Assembly: GCA_905221605.1 (NCBI GenBank)
Contig: CAJNDS010002663.1
Coordinates: 62,001 to 126,000, forward strand
DNA length: 64,000 nucleotides
DNA from: Symbiodinium natans
Lineage: Eukaryota; Sar; Dinophyceae; Suessiales; Symbiodiniaceae
Direction of reading: 5' to 3'
Translations under genes and position numbers: made by a program
Notes under the pieces: generated by a model
The model's input: the letters and a program-made list of their open reading frames with translations, nothing else
Told to the model about the DNA's origin: nothing
Databases searched by the model: none
Part shown: positions 20,693 through 31,200 of the stretch, one piece after another
How the letters are laid out: each line of letters starts with the position of its first letter
Numbering within the stretch: the stretch's first letter is position 1

Positions 20693-22950
20693 GCCTGTAC
20701 AGGCCCGGGGGTATGACAGTGCTGTACTTCCGGGTTTGGGGCATTTTGATGGCACTGCGGGTTTTTGTAACAGCGCTCAACATCGGCATGGGGATCTTTT
20801 TCCACTACCTCTTCCGAAGTCCGAGGGCTATGAGGGAGCAGGATCTGAACTGCGATCGAGGAGGTCGCAGAGAAGGGTCAACTTCCGCCATTTTTCCTTT
20901 TGTCGAGCTGAGGCCACTGTGCGAAGTCTCAATCAGATGGCCGGTTTTGTAGATGAGAAGTCTTGGCCTCAACGACCCTTAAACCGTGCTCAGGCTGAAG
21001 GGCTTGATCACATTCTTCGTTGTCATATGCAACGCGCAAGGCCTGTTGAGGACATGAGTGACCAAGAAGCGCTTCGGCAGCTTCTGGCAAGAAGGGCTGG
21101 TTATGGAGACAGCCCAGGGGCACTGGCTAGTTTGGTCCTAGAGCGTTTATCTCTTCCCCGAGGGCAGAGTGAACCAGTAAGCCTTCTAGACGTGTTGCCG
21201 GAAGATGAGGTTCGCAGGGTCCAAAACTTTGAAGACGACATGATGCTCTCACCAGAAGAAAGGGCTGCAGTGCTTGAGCAAGGCCTTGAGGGAGAGTGTC
21301 ACATCGACCCAGTCTTGCTGCATGATACATGGCTGTATCATCGGTTCATTGCCGAGCTCTATAGCTGCAACCTTATACACTTTACCGTCAAACCTCGTGT
21401 GCAGATTGGTGCATTCGTTGTTACAAAGAAAAACAACAAGCAACGACTCATCATTGACGCCAGAAGAACAAATCGTTTGTTTCGTACCCCTCCCTGCACG
21501 CTCCTCGGGTCCGCAGAAACCTGGTCGAGGCTGGAGGCGGGGTCAGATCAGACGGTCTTTGTAGCCCAAGAAGATGTACGTGACTAGTTCTACCGCCTGG
21601 GCATCAGTCGGGAGTTGGGAGAGTACTTCTGTTTGCCCGAGATCGATCCCCACATCCTAAACCAGATTCTTGGTGAACTACCAAAGGAGCTGGCAGAGCT
21701 GATCGACCTGAGCGCGGCGCCCATTTATCCGTGCATGGCCGTGTTACCCATGGGCTTCAGCTGGGCTTTCCACTTGGCACATAAGGCACACGTACATATT
21801 GCTTCCTCGGCTTTGCCTCACGTGAACCTTATGCAAGATCGTACACCGATCCCAAAGCTGGGTGCCAAGGGAGAGTCCAACACCACGGCAATGTTGATTT
21901 ATGCAGACAACAATAATCATGTGGGTACAGATTTGGACAAGGTCGCTGCCGACCAGGACGCTGTCATGGGTGCCCTACACCAGCGAGGCTTGGACACTCA
22001 TGACGTGACGGAAGCTGCTAGCCTTGCAGAAAGTCTTGGGGTCAGAATAGATGGGATGGCCGGACATGTGCTACCTACACCAAAGAGAGATTGGAGACTG
22101 GACAGAGCTTTGTCGGCGATATGTAGAGGAGTAAAGCTTTCCGGTCAGGAGCTACAAGTGGTGATTGGGCACGTCACAGTCCGCTCCTTATTGCACCGGG
22201 GTTTGATGGGCATCATCCGCTACGCGTATGCCTTCATAGAGAAGAACTACACTCGCCGTACCCGAGTTTGGGGTAGTGTACTTCAGGAGCTTTACCATTT
22301 TCGACACTTGATGGTCTTGGGCTTCGGAAATTTCAAGCAGGCGTGGAGCGACACCATTTTTTGCACGGATGCTTGTCTTTCTGGGTATGCTGTAATGTCT
22401 AGTGTGCAGGGGTCCGACACAGCGCGGACTTTGGGGAGGCATGATGAGTGATGGAGGTTCCGTTTGGGGAGTGGGAAGCACCTGGCGCCGCGTCGCCAGG
22501 CGCTCGACACGAGCATGGTCTTCGAGGATCCCTTGACTGTCAAGCCCGAAGTTGACGGAGAAGTCATGGGTCATGTTGAGGTTGATCCCCGCTTTCCCGA
22601 TGTCGAGCCATCTGTCATGAGTCAGGAGAAGTGGCGGCGAGTGTGGTGCTGTCCGGTACACCATCGGGAGCCAGTTCACCTGATAGAGGCGCGAAGCATC
22701 TTAGGAGCAGTGAAGCACATCGCTCGGGACAGTCGCCGACATGGGCAACGTTTTGTCATTTTGAATGATAACATGTCCGTGGTCCTTGCGTTGCAGAAGG
22801 GGAGATGCAGCTCTTTCAGTCTGTTGCGGCTCATCAGAAGGATCAGTGCTCATGTTCTGGTTTCCAATATTCGTCTTTGTGCTCGGTGGGTTCCATCCGA
22901 GTGGAATGTTGCCGATCAGGATAGCCGAAGATGGGAGCCCAAAGTAGGTG
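20679..22950 (+). CDS. pol: Retroelement reverse transcriptase and RNase H, frame broken by two stops
   Basis: Frame opens at ATG 20679. RT motifs in order: KKNNKQRLIIDARRTNRLF (about 21427-21483), DVRD-stop-FYRLGI (stop TAG at 21585-21587), AVLPMGFSWAFHLAHKAHV (about 21738-21796) and MLIYADNNNHVGT (about 21892-21930). The catalytic box is YADN instead of YxDD, so the second Asp is replaced by Asn. RNase H follows in the same frame, with an in-frame TGA at 22449-22451: CTDACLSGYAVM (first Asp, about 22362), LIEARSILGA (Glu, about 22682), VILNDNMSVVLALQKG (Asp, about 22756) and WVPSEWNVADQDSR (last Asp, about 22890). Everything stays in one frame apart from the two stops, so this is either a once-intact gene with two nonsense changes or one read through. 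I chose the end where homology to RNase H stops. Confidence 0.88.
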
Positions 22951-23019
22951 TACGCAAGAACGAGAATAGCCATCGAAACCTTTTTGAGAGTGCCCTGCTC
23001 AGAGATTTTTCGGCAACGC

Positions 23020-24256
23020 ATGGCATCCAGACGTCCTCAGAAGAGGAAGGTGGAGGTCTTCACCCGAGACGAGGCGAAGGCTGCAAACCGCCGCATGCAG
23101 TCGTCCGGTCAGCTCCCCGAGAGGGACGTGCTGCAGAAAGAGAGAAGTTCGTCACCTCTGAGATCGGGGAAGCCGAGCCGGGCGGACCTGAGGAGCCTCT
23201 TGGCAAGCCACAAGAGGCGGCAGCAAAGGGGCATCCAGCGCAAGAAGAAGTACGAGGCTCGTTTGCGGGCGACCAGGGGGGAGCGTGGACTCCTGGAGCA
23301 GAGCAGCGTGCGAGAGCCGCAAAGGAAGGACTACTTGAGCAAGTTGGAGGGCTTCTACAGCTTCGTCGTCCAGTACGACCTCGCTCTGTCCAACGAAAAG
23401 GAGCTGGACGAAGCCTTGTGCGACTACGGGGACATCCTGTTCCTAGACGGCTACGGCAGCAACTTCGGCGAGAAGCTGATGGCGGCGGTCGAGTTCGAGC
23501 GCCCCGAGTTCGCCAGGAGCCGTGGCTTGGTTTCGCAGGAGTTTGAAGGGCTGGAGGAAGCTGGCCCCTGTGCAGACAAGAATGCCCATGCTGGAGTTCT
23601 TGAAAGGTGCGATCAGCGGGGTGATGCTGAAGATGGGGCAAAGGAGCATGGCGCTGTGCAACGAGGTGACCTTCAGCACGTACGCGCGTCCAGGAGAGAT
23701 GATGCGAGTAAGTGCCGAGGATGTCCTGATGCCAAACCACGAGTTCGACAAGGCGGTAATCGTTTTGGGGCCACTCGAGCGGGGGGAGTCGTCGAAGGCC
23801 GGGATCTACGACGAGGTTCTCATCCTCGACGATGTTCGAGCCCCTTTCCTGCCTTCACTCCTACATGCACAGGCGTGCAAACAGAGGATGGAGAAAGGTG
23901 CGGAGGCGCCTTTGTGGGACTTTACGGCCAAAGCCTACCTCAAGACTTGGAGGGAGTGTGTCGTGGCATTGGGCATTCAGCAGCTTGCTACCAGCCCATA
24001 CCAGAACCGGCATGGGGGAGCGAGCAGAGACCACTTGCAGCGACTGAGGAGCATCGAGGAGATTCGACGGAGGGGCAGATGGGCATCGGAGACCAGCGCC
24101 AGGATCTACGACAAGCCTGGAAGGATGCAGCAGCTGATATCCCAACACGAGGGCAAGTTCCGGGATTTTGGGGAGAATATTCGTGTAAATTTCGAACGCT
24201 TGTACCACAGTGGCAATGTTGTGCTACCGCGGAGCATCAAGGTCCCAACTTCCTGA
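23020..24256 (+). CDS. Retroelement tyrosine recombinase, split over two frames
   Basis: The N-terminal part runs from ATG 23020: a basic region, then a helical core-binding domain (LSKLEGFYSFVVQYDLALSN, DEALCDYGDILFLDGYG). At about 23505-23525 the homology moves to another frame, giving MPMLEFLKGAISGVMLKMGQ, then the catalytic residues: Arg in STYARPGEMMR (about 23677-23709), His-x-x-Arg in NRHGGASRDHLQR (about 24007-24045), the GRW box (24076-24084) and the nucleophile Tyr in SARIYDKPGRM (about 24094-24126). It ends VLPRSIKVPTS-TGA at 24256. The R-H-R-W-Y set is complete. The enzyme would integrate circular DNA copies of the element. The frame change indicates an indel or programmed shift. 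Confidence 0.85.
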
Positions 24257-24960
24257 GCTTGTTCGGCGGCCAAAGCGAATGTGCAAAGTACATAGCTTCT
24301 ATAGGGGGAAATTCCGCAATTGTTGACCAGGTGTTTTCAGAGCAGAATGATCTGGGGAAGCCAAAAGCTTGGAACGACATCATTAGCCAGCTGCATTTTT
24401 TCAACCTCGTCGGCATAGATATTCCTTGCAAAACCTGGAGCCGTGCCAGGCGTGGAAAGCCGGGATCTGGTATGCCGGAGCCCCTGAGGCGTGCCACGCC
24501 TAGTGAGGTCATGGGAGTAACAGGGTTGAAGCCGCGAGATGAGATCAAGGTCAATGCAGCAAACAATATGCTTCATGGCGCCTGCAAGGTCATTCGCAAA
24601 TGCCTGGCTTGTAACATTGCAGGATACTTAGTGAACCCTCTGAATAGTATGATTTGGAGTGCACCACCCATTCAAAGGCTGTTGAGGAAGAAGCATGTGC
24701 ATCTGGTGCGAGCTCACATGTGCCAGTATGGCACTCAATGGAGGAAAGCCACTCAAGTGCTCATTTGGGGGTGCACACCTTTCGATCTGAGCACATGTCC
24801 AGGACATGGTCTATGCAGCAGGACCTCTCGACCGCATCTACATCTTGCTGGTCTGCGAAGCAAATTCTTTCTGACGAAACAAGCTCAGGTGTATCCTAGA
24901 CAGTTCGCCAGAAGCTTGATGAGTAGCATCATCTCGCATTCCCCTCCCGCCCGCCCCTGA
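24241..24960 (+). CDS. Retroelement methyltransferase-like C-terminal domain
   Basis: Follows the recombinase by a frame change and runs open to TGA at 24958-24960. It begins PNFLSLFGGQSECAKYIAS, which resembles a SAM-binding motif I (DLFxGxGG type). It then has GIDIPCKTWSRARRG, with a Pro-Cys dipeptide placed as in the catalytic motif of C5 cytosine methyltransferases, and LVNPLNSMIW, placed like the following ENP/ENV motif. A conserved-looking tail has CQYGTQWRKATQVLIWG, paired Cys (LSTCPGHGLC) and YPRQFARSL. DIRS and PAT elements are known to carry a methyltransferase domain, normally described as DAM-like, so the C5-like reading here is tentative. Its role in the retroelement is unknown. 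Confidence 0.62.
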   Translation, partial: GPNFLSLFGGQSECAKYIASIGGNSAIVDQVFSEQNDLGKPKAWNDIISQLHFFNLVGIDIPCKTWSRARRGKPGSGMPEPLRRATPSEVMGVTGLKPRDEIKVNAANNMLHGACKVIRKCLACNIAGYLVNPLNSMIWSAPPIQRLLRKKHVHLVRAHMCQYGTQWRKATQVLIWGCTPFDLSTCPGHGLCSRTSRPHLHLAGLRSKFFLTKQAQVYPRQFARSLMSSIISHSPPARP

Positions 24961-24980
24961 GCCATTTTGGGCATGGGGGT

Positions 24981-25145
24981 GGGGAGTACAGAAGCAAGGC
25001 CTCTGATTCCAATTTCACGTACCGCCCGAGGCGGCTTTAGGAACTCAGAAGCCACGGATCTCTTTTGATACAGAGCGATGCAGCGTGCTGCACACAAAAC
25101 ACGCGTGTGCTCTGTATTTCATCTAGTGAGTCACTGCGTAGTCAT
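24981..25145 (+). repeat. Split direct repeat B1
   Basis: 165 bp from GGGGAGTACAGAAGCAAGG to GTGAGTCACTGCGTAGTCAT, repeated at 25237-25401 with one visible change (GATGCAG against GACGCAG). It abuts A2. Confidence 0.92.
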
Positions 25146-25220
25146 AGTCCCACTTTTAGTGGGGTTTTGACGTAGTAGTGACATGTTTCTGTGAATCTTT
25201 CATCTCAAAGTTCAAAGTGG
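25145..25220 (+). repeat. Split direct repeat A2
   Basis: Copy of A1 (18953-19028), 76 bp, directly after B1. The B1/A2 junction reads GCGTAGTCATAGTCCCAC, where the last bases of B and the first of A share a TAGTC core, a plausible crossover site for the recombinase. Confidence 0.92.
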
Positions 25221-25236
25221 CCCGCCCCCCCGGCCC

Positions 25237-25401
25237 GGGGAGTACAGAAGCAAGGCCTCTGATTCCAATTTCACGTACCGCCCGAGGCGGCTTTAGGAAC
25301 TCAGAAGCCACGGATCTCTTTTGATACAGAGCGACGCAGCGTGCTGCACACAAAACACGCGTGTGCTCTGTATTTCATCTAGTGAGTCACTGCGTAGTCA
25401 T
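25237..25401 (+). repeat. Split direct repeat B2, 3' end of the element
   Basis: Copy of B1. It is separated from A2 by a 16-bp C/G-rich spacer (25221-25236). A similar C-rich stretch precedes B1. Confidence 0.92.
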
Positions 25402-25672
25402 GCTATTGTTGTTAATGTTATTAATGTTATTCATGTTATTCATGTTATTCATGTTATTCATGTTATTCATGTTATTCATGTTATTCATGTTATTCATGTT
25501 ATTCATGTTATTCATGTTATTCATGTTATTAATGTTTTTGATGTTATTAATGTTATTCATGTTATTCATGCTATTAATGTTATTACTGTTGTTTATGTTA
25601 TGAATGTTATTCATGTTCTTAATGTTGTAAATATTATTAGCGTTGTTAATATGACACATACTATTAATATTA
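25402..25672. repeat. ATTCATGTT 9-bp microsatellite
   Basis: About 25-30 copies of ATTCATGTT and variants (ATTAATGTT). The array produces long spurious ORFs on both strands (IHVIHV, NMNNMN). Confidence 0.92.
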
Positions 25673-28086
25673 TTGTTCCCCGAAGCCGAATCCGGGTCCC
25701 CGGGCCTCCCAGGCCAGGCGGTGGTGGAGAAGGCAAAAGCCCAAGGCATCCCGTTGAAGGCCCCCAGAGAGGGTTCGGGATGGGCCTTGGCATGCCTTCT
25801 CGCGACATTCTTGTTTGTTATGTTTGAATGCAGGTCGTTTTTTCATATTGCGTTGAGGGAAGGATCTCCTGGCTTTGAGCAGCAGCCTCTCGGAGGTCCG
25901 CCTGCCCGACGCGGCGCTCAGCGTGGTGCGCCCGCTGCGTGGCTCCCGGTGGCAATTGCCTTGCAGCCGCGTGAGCTCACATTGGCATGACATGCTGGCA
26001 TCCGGGGAGCGAATTTGAAGCCCATGTTTCCAGGGTGCCGGGCTGTCCGGCCAAGAAGAGGCTCCCATGGCCGGATGTGATGGAGGCATGGACTGGGGTC
26101 ACAGAGCGCCCTTTTTAAAAAGCCGTGCTGAAGTTGTGGGCATCCGCATGTCGAAGGAGGCCGAGTCGCAGCTTTCCTCGGACTTTAAGCGAAGCCGGGT
26201 TCCGAGAGCGAGTGGGCGGCAATAAGAACTGCAAAGCTGCTGACTGGAAGTGAGATGTGAGACTTGGCACGAGGCTTTTCATACCCGACGCAAGCAGAGG
26301 CAGAGGCTGGCAAACGATGTGCATGCAGACCCCTCATTTACCCGAAACACCGCAGCCCTCAAGCCCTCCATCCTGGCTCGAGCAGAGCCCTCAAAGTTCC
26401 TGAGCTCTTTTGAGTGAAGGTGCAGCCCTACTTCTTTGTGAGCAGTGTTCCCGTGGTCGCGGCCCGGTGATGGACGCAGAGGCTGGGGGCAACACTTCAA
26501 GCTGTTGGGAAGGGGGTGGGGCATCTTCGGGGGGACTTTGCTCGATTTGTAGAGTGGCTTTTCTTTGGGGGCGGCGGATGAGCCGAGGCGAACCCGAGAG
26601 AAGCCAGGGCCGGATTCCTGCTGGAAGGATTCGGCACTATATGGTACTCTTTGACTCTTTGATGGCTTCGTTGGTTCCGTGCTTACTGTTTGTCCTTGGT
26701 GGGACGCCCGCCTCCGCTCTTGAAACAGTCTGCGGAAGGGATCGTCCCGCTGCTGATGCACGAATTAGCGCAGAGGTTTCCTTGAGCTGCTACAGGCAGA
26801 CTGATTGACATTTCAACATGCGTTCTTTGGAGACGTAGCGAGATGACATCTGGTGATGACTCTCGGCAGTTCCAGGGAACCCAGTGCATCCCGAATGCGA
26901 CGCATGCCGCCCATGCTTAGGGCGACATGTGGCAGATCTTCGAACGAAGTGATTGGATTAATTGGCAGGTGCGACAAGCGCTGCTGCAAAGCAAGTGTTT
27001 GAGCTGTTTGAGAATGTGATGGTGCTTTCTGTAGAGGATGTCTTGGGTACTGGTCTGTAACAGCTTGATGGTGAGACATGTTGAGACCATGGCACTGCTT
27101 TGGCCTTGAAAATGCTCCCAGATGTCTGGGGGCTGGCCTGGAGCCATATTGGTCAGAATCACTTGCGTTTGGAAGACACTTATATAAAGTCTCTCGCAAG
27201 CAGTCGAGGACGAGACGGACAAAAAGGGCTGAGCTTTTGTTTCCCCAGAAGTGACACCCTGCCTTCTAAGTAGAAGTTGTGGTGCATTGTGGCGCGGCCG
27301 AGGCACCGATGCCGAAGCAGCAGCAGATGCTGCATTGAGAGCCACGGCAAGTGTCAAGGACGGAATTGTGATGAGTTGCCCCATGTTGCGCCCCCGAATT
27401 TTCCAAAGTCAAGGTCCAAGCCTCTCAGTTTCCGAACCGTCAGAGAAATTTGGAGTTTGGAGTCCCTTTTTGACAGGAGCAGGTGGTCGTCGGCCAGGAG
27501 TCCGGCAGCACTGTTTTTCTGGGTGTCGTGAGCTCGCAGCACTACTTGGTTCGTGTCCGCGCCGGGTTCTGAGTCCCGCGAGACCGAAACCAAGGGGAGG
27601 CGGAGCAGAAGCTAACCGTGAGACAAAAATCAGGGGGAGGACAACGATGGGCGGTTTCGTTGCCATGCGTTGGGGCATAGTTTGCGTTATGTTGTGCTGG
27701 GTCTCTGTCATGGTTTCACGTTTCCGTTACATCCTGTTTGGTTCCGTGACCATCTCACAAGCAATCAGCATGGCCATGTGTTGCGATGCCCTGAGGCCCG
27801 GAATGCTTTTGGGCCATCCCCTTGGTCTGATTGGGCCTTGCTGCGAGTGCTGTCGGGCAGCCAAGCTTCTTCTGAGCCCCAAGTGTCCCACTTTTGAAGG
27901 CTGCCACGGGTGTCTTCTCGCGTTGCTCAGAAGTGCGAATTTTCGGGCGGCAGTGAAACAGGTCAGCATGTCCTGATGGAAAAGCTCATGACGGGGAGGC
28001 AGATGAGTGTCTGAGTCGTATTTTGCGGACTTAGTGCTTTGAGACCATGCAGTACTCAGGCTTCCAACCAGTTGCTTGTACCTCAG
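25673..28086. other. No confidently recognised gene
   Basis: Some short coding-like stretches occur on the + strand, such as 27480-27570 (GQESGSTVFLGVVSSQHYLV then RVRAGF, vaguely fibronectin-III-like). On the - strand 26,813-27,384 stays open in two overlapping frames, with stretches such as ITSFEDLPHVALSMGGMRRI. None has a decisive motif. The + strand frame at 27251-27976 is Cys-rich but shows no repeat spacing. Confidence 0.35.
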
Positions 28087-28250
28087 GCCTGCGATGATGG
28101 CAACACTGTGAATGGTGACGGCTGCAGCAGCAACTGTGAGGCGAGCTTTTCCCGACGCAGTTGGCCTGTTTGTGAGTTTAGATCCGATTCCTGCATCTCA
28201 CAAGTGGCGCCGAAGCAGGTGGAGATGGGCTGGATATGCGAGGCGCGTGG
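28087..28250 (+). CDS. DUF4215 module: ACDDGN...GDGCSSNCE / VEMGWICEA
   Basis: Exon 28087-28140 encodes ACDDGNTVNGDGCSSNCE. An intron starting GCGAGC (28141) and ending GCAG (28218) separates it from VEMGWICEA. The join restores CE-VEMGW, the canonical module sequence, so the GC donor is well supported. Confidence 0.85.
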
Positions 28251-31200
28251 GCTCACCTCAGAGTTTAGAGTTTAGAGTTTAGGGTTGAGGCAGTTGAGGG
28301 GGACTGTTGCTTCTTCTTGGCGCAAGTAGAACGCATCAGAAATCATCAGGAGATTGTACGTAAGGTCAGCACGTCCAAGTCACGGCACTCAGTCCCAGCC
28401 AAAGGCAGCCACATCTGGAGACTACGCTGATGGGTGGGGCCTGGGGATGTCCAAGTGCTGGGCTCAAAGCCACAAGATGCCACGCCTAGCTTCGACGGAG
28501 AACTTCGAATTGCTGGTTACAACCTGCCTCGTCAGTTGTTGTCACTGCTACGGCTAGGGTGCCCTAAGTCTTTGTCATGGCAAGTGATTGTGCCTCCGAT
28601 TCTGCTTACCCAATAGTTCCGACATTCCATACTGTGCTGTGCACGTGAGGTGTCGCGCGGCCGGCATGGACGGTTTGCGCGTGGGAGATGAGGAATGCGA
28701 CGACTGCAACAATCAGGCCGGCTAGTCTCCAACCATCTGACTTCTTTTCTGAGGACTTGCTTCTGATTGTTGCCTTGGATGCAGACTGATGGGTTGTTGC
28801 AGTTTGCACTTGGTGCTCAAATGCATCGTGCCGCCGCACGAGCGGAAAACATGCTCATACTGATGGACTCTGAAACGTAATCAGGCCGTAGGCAACATGC
28901 ACATGGATCCCGCCCTGTGTAGTTTCTCCGTTGCCATGGCGGCTGTTCCGTTGGTCGGCCGGTTGTTTGACGGCCCGATTGACATCGTGGCAGACATTCA
29001 TGGTGCAGCTCAGCCATACTTGGCCAAGTGGTTTCTAGTGAAATGGTACAGTAGTACAGCCTATCTGGGCTGTCTAGGAGGGGCAGCACATGAGCAGAGG
29101 ACATCCGTTCTGATTCTACCGAGGAATGCGGGGCACTGACGGGTTTGCTGGATCACCTGGGCTATGATGGCAATGGCGAGCATCCTGAGGGTCGACGCCT
29201 GGTGCCTTACTCAGAATGACCGCGAAGCCTGAGGGCTGCGAGCGTTGAGAGAGTCGCCATGAGGTCTTCCTTGGCGAAGCTTGGCATGGGAGTCATTGTT
29301 GTCTGCTCATGCTCCATGGCAGCATGCATCTTTTGCGACTCACTGCGCGAATTGAGTCACAGGACCTGGTGGACCGTGGACCTGACTCTCCAGGCGTGAT
29401 TCGATTGGTGAGACATCTTCTACAGAAGGGCAAGGCACGATTCAGGATATCTTGCCTATTCTTGCCTCACTGTACAGCCTGTTGACTCGTGCAAGACCAG
29501 CAGATTGCAGGCCCAATGCATTCTGGGCAACCATGAGCTGAATCTGTTGCGAAACGAGCACAAGCACGGGAACCACTGGTTCTACGGCGAGCCCGAAACA
29601 ATTCGGAAGGCATCCAGGGATCCCGAGTTGGTGGTGGGACTTTCTCAATGTGTCGACAAACCGTTGCAGGATAAGGTCGCCCAAAGTTTCCAAGTGCTCG
29701 CAGACGACGCATTTCGAACAGAGGCGCTTGGTTTGGGGTGTTAGGACTTTGCATACAATGGGGTTTAGGATTGGGGGGGGGGGGCGGGGGGTGGCAGCTC
29801 CAGAGAGCACACACTGGTCGCAAAAAGCAGGTCCGGGAATTCTTCCTGACCTTGCCGCTCGCCTTGGAGCGGGAGGATGGGCCTGGGCAGCGCATTTTCA
29901 GAAGTGTGCTTCTTGCTTCGAGTTGCTCCCAGACAGGATCTCATTGTGGTCCATGCGGCATGGGATGATGTGAGCAGACCTTGGGCGTTTGGCGTTGGTT
30001 GTCCATTTCTCTGTGACCCCCGTGCATATCCGTGCATCGTGCAGCTGCGCTGAGATCTGGTGAGAAGCTCAGAACGTTCCATGGCAACGTGACTCGGCTC
30101 CAAGTCATAACCCTTGTGTCAGTTTATTGCAACATATTGCAACATGGTAGCATAATGTAGCATAGTATCTTCATTGTTACCAGTAGCTTGAGCTTTTCCA
30201 AGCCCGAGGCTATCACAGCGCATGACTTTTTCGACAAGCAGATTCAGGACAATCTTCAAGCATTGTGTGAGCGCTGGGCAATTTACTACATGTGCCTTTG
30301 CAATATGTTTAGCCAGCATGTTGCAGCTGTCGGTTGTTGCCACGGTGGCCGGGGCCAGGCAGACATCAAGGCCGAGAACGTCACGGATCAAGATGAGATC
30401 GACATGAGGGAGCAGAACCTCAATCCTGTCAAGGTCTTGTCCTCGGGCTATGAAGGACCGGTTGACATGCATGCTGTCAGCTACAGCAGAGCTGCCTGCT
30501 GATGCATTTGCGAGGGGCCTGACGTTAGTGCTTACTCAATGATCCGTAGCCTGAGCACTGAGCGTACTCGAATTGAGTGATCACTGATCCATATCTATAC
30601 ATGATATACATACTCGTATATCTCTCTCTCTCGTGATGCTACTTTTGCTGGGACTCCTTCTGCACATTGCTCCTCAAAAAAGCGCTTTGAGTGGCGATTA
30701 TACTGTGCTCAAGGAGTTGTTTGTTGCTTCTTTTGGAGGGGGGAACCAGAGCTCAGAGCCACATTCAATGGGAACGGTTTTCAGCAAGCAAAAGAACGTG
30801 GACGCGCCGGCTGCTAGCTGTGTTTTTTTATGAAGCTTCGAGATGGGGTTGCCAAGAAGGTTAAGGCCTGAACCCTAAGCCCCTGCACCCCTGCATTCCT
30901 AAGCCCGTAAAATCTGAACCCTACAGCCATCTAAACCCATCTTGTAAACGTCTAAACCCCCTAAACCCATCTAAACCCATCTAAACCCATCTAAACCCAT
31001 CTAAACCCCTAAACCCATCTAATCACCTAGGCCCTAGGCCCTCCTGCGCAGGAAGGGCTGCGGAGCCCTTCTTCGCCGGCGGCAAGATGCGGAACCTGGA
31101 GCGGCTAAAGTGGCTGGTCTTATCTGAAGGGCCCTCTGAAAGGCGCTGAGAGGTTTCGAAAGGTTTTTGTTGGGGTGTGCTTTCGTTGGGGGTTCATACG

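Larger units (their letters stand above)
18953..25401 (+). mobile_element. DIRS-order (PAT/Ngaro-type) tyrosine-recombinase retrotransposon
   Basis: A 6.45-kb element bounded by split direct repeats. A1 (18953-19028) is repeated as A2 (25145-25220). B1 (24981-25145) is repeated as B2 (25237-25401) with one visible substitution. The order A1-internal-B1-A2-B2 is the signature of PAT and Ngaro elements, which integrate by a tyrosine recombinase rather than a DDE integrase. Internal ORFs, all +, are a small membrane protein, gag-like protein, RT with RNase H, tyrosine recombinase and methyltransferase-like region. No integrase or protease motif was seen. The near-identity of the repeats argues for recent insertion, yet the pol frame has two in-frame stops and the recombinase region changes frame. 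It lies in AT-rich DNA, and an ATTCATGTT microsatellite follows directly at the right end. Confidence 0.9.

Noticed and set aside
23060-23740. 226-codon - strand ORF inside the retroelement
   Set aside because: Shadow of the recombinase coding region, which has the catalytic residues on +.
24955-24978. GAGCCATTTTGGGCATG resembling the dinoflagellate spliced leader
   Set aside because: An 11-base exact match (AGCCATTTTGG) at the 3' end of the retroelement, but the flanking leader bases do not match and the location makes no sense for a 5' relic.
26813-27384. - strand frames resembling armadillo-type helices (LPHVALSMGGMRRIRDAL)
   Set aside because: Two overlapping frames look equally open, there is no repeat periodicity, and the opposite strand is also open; too weak to call.
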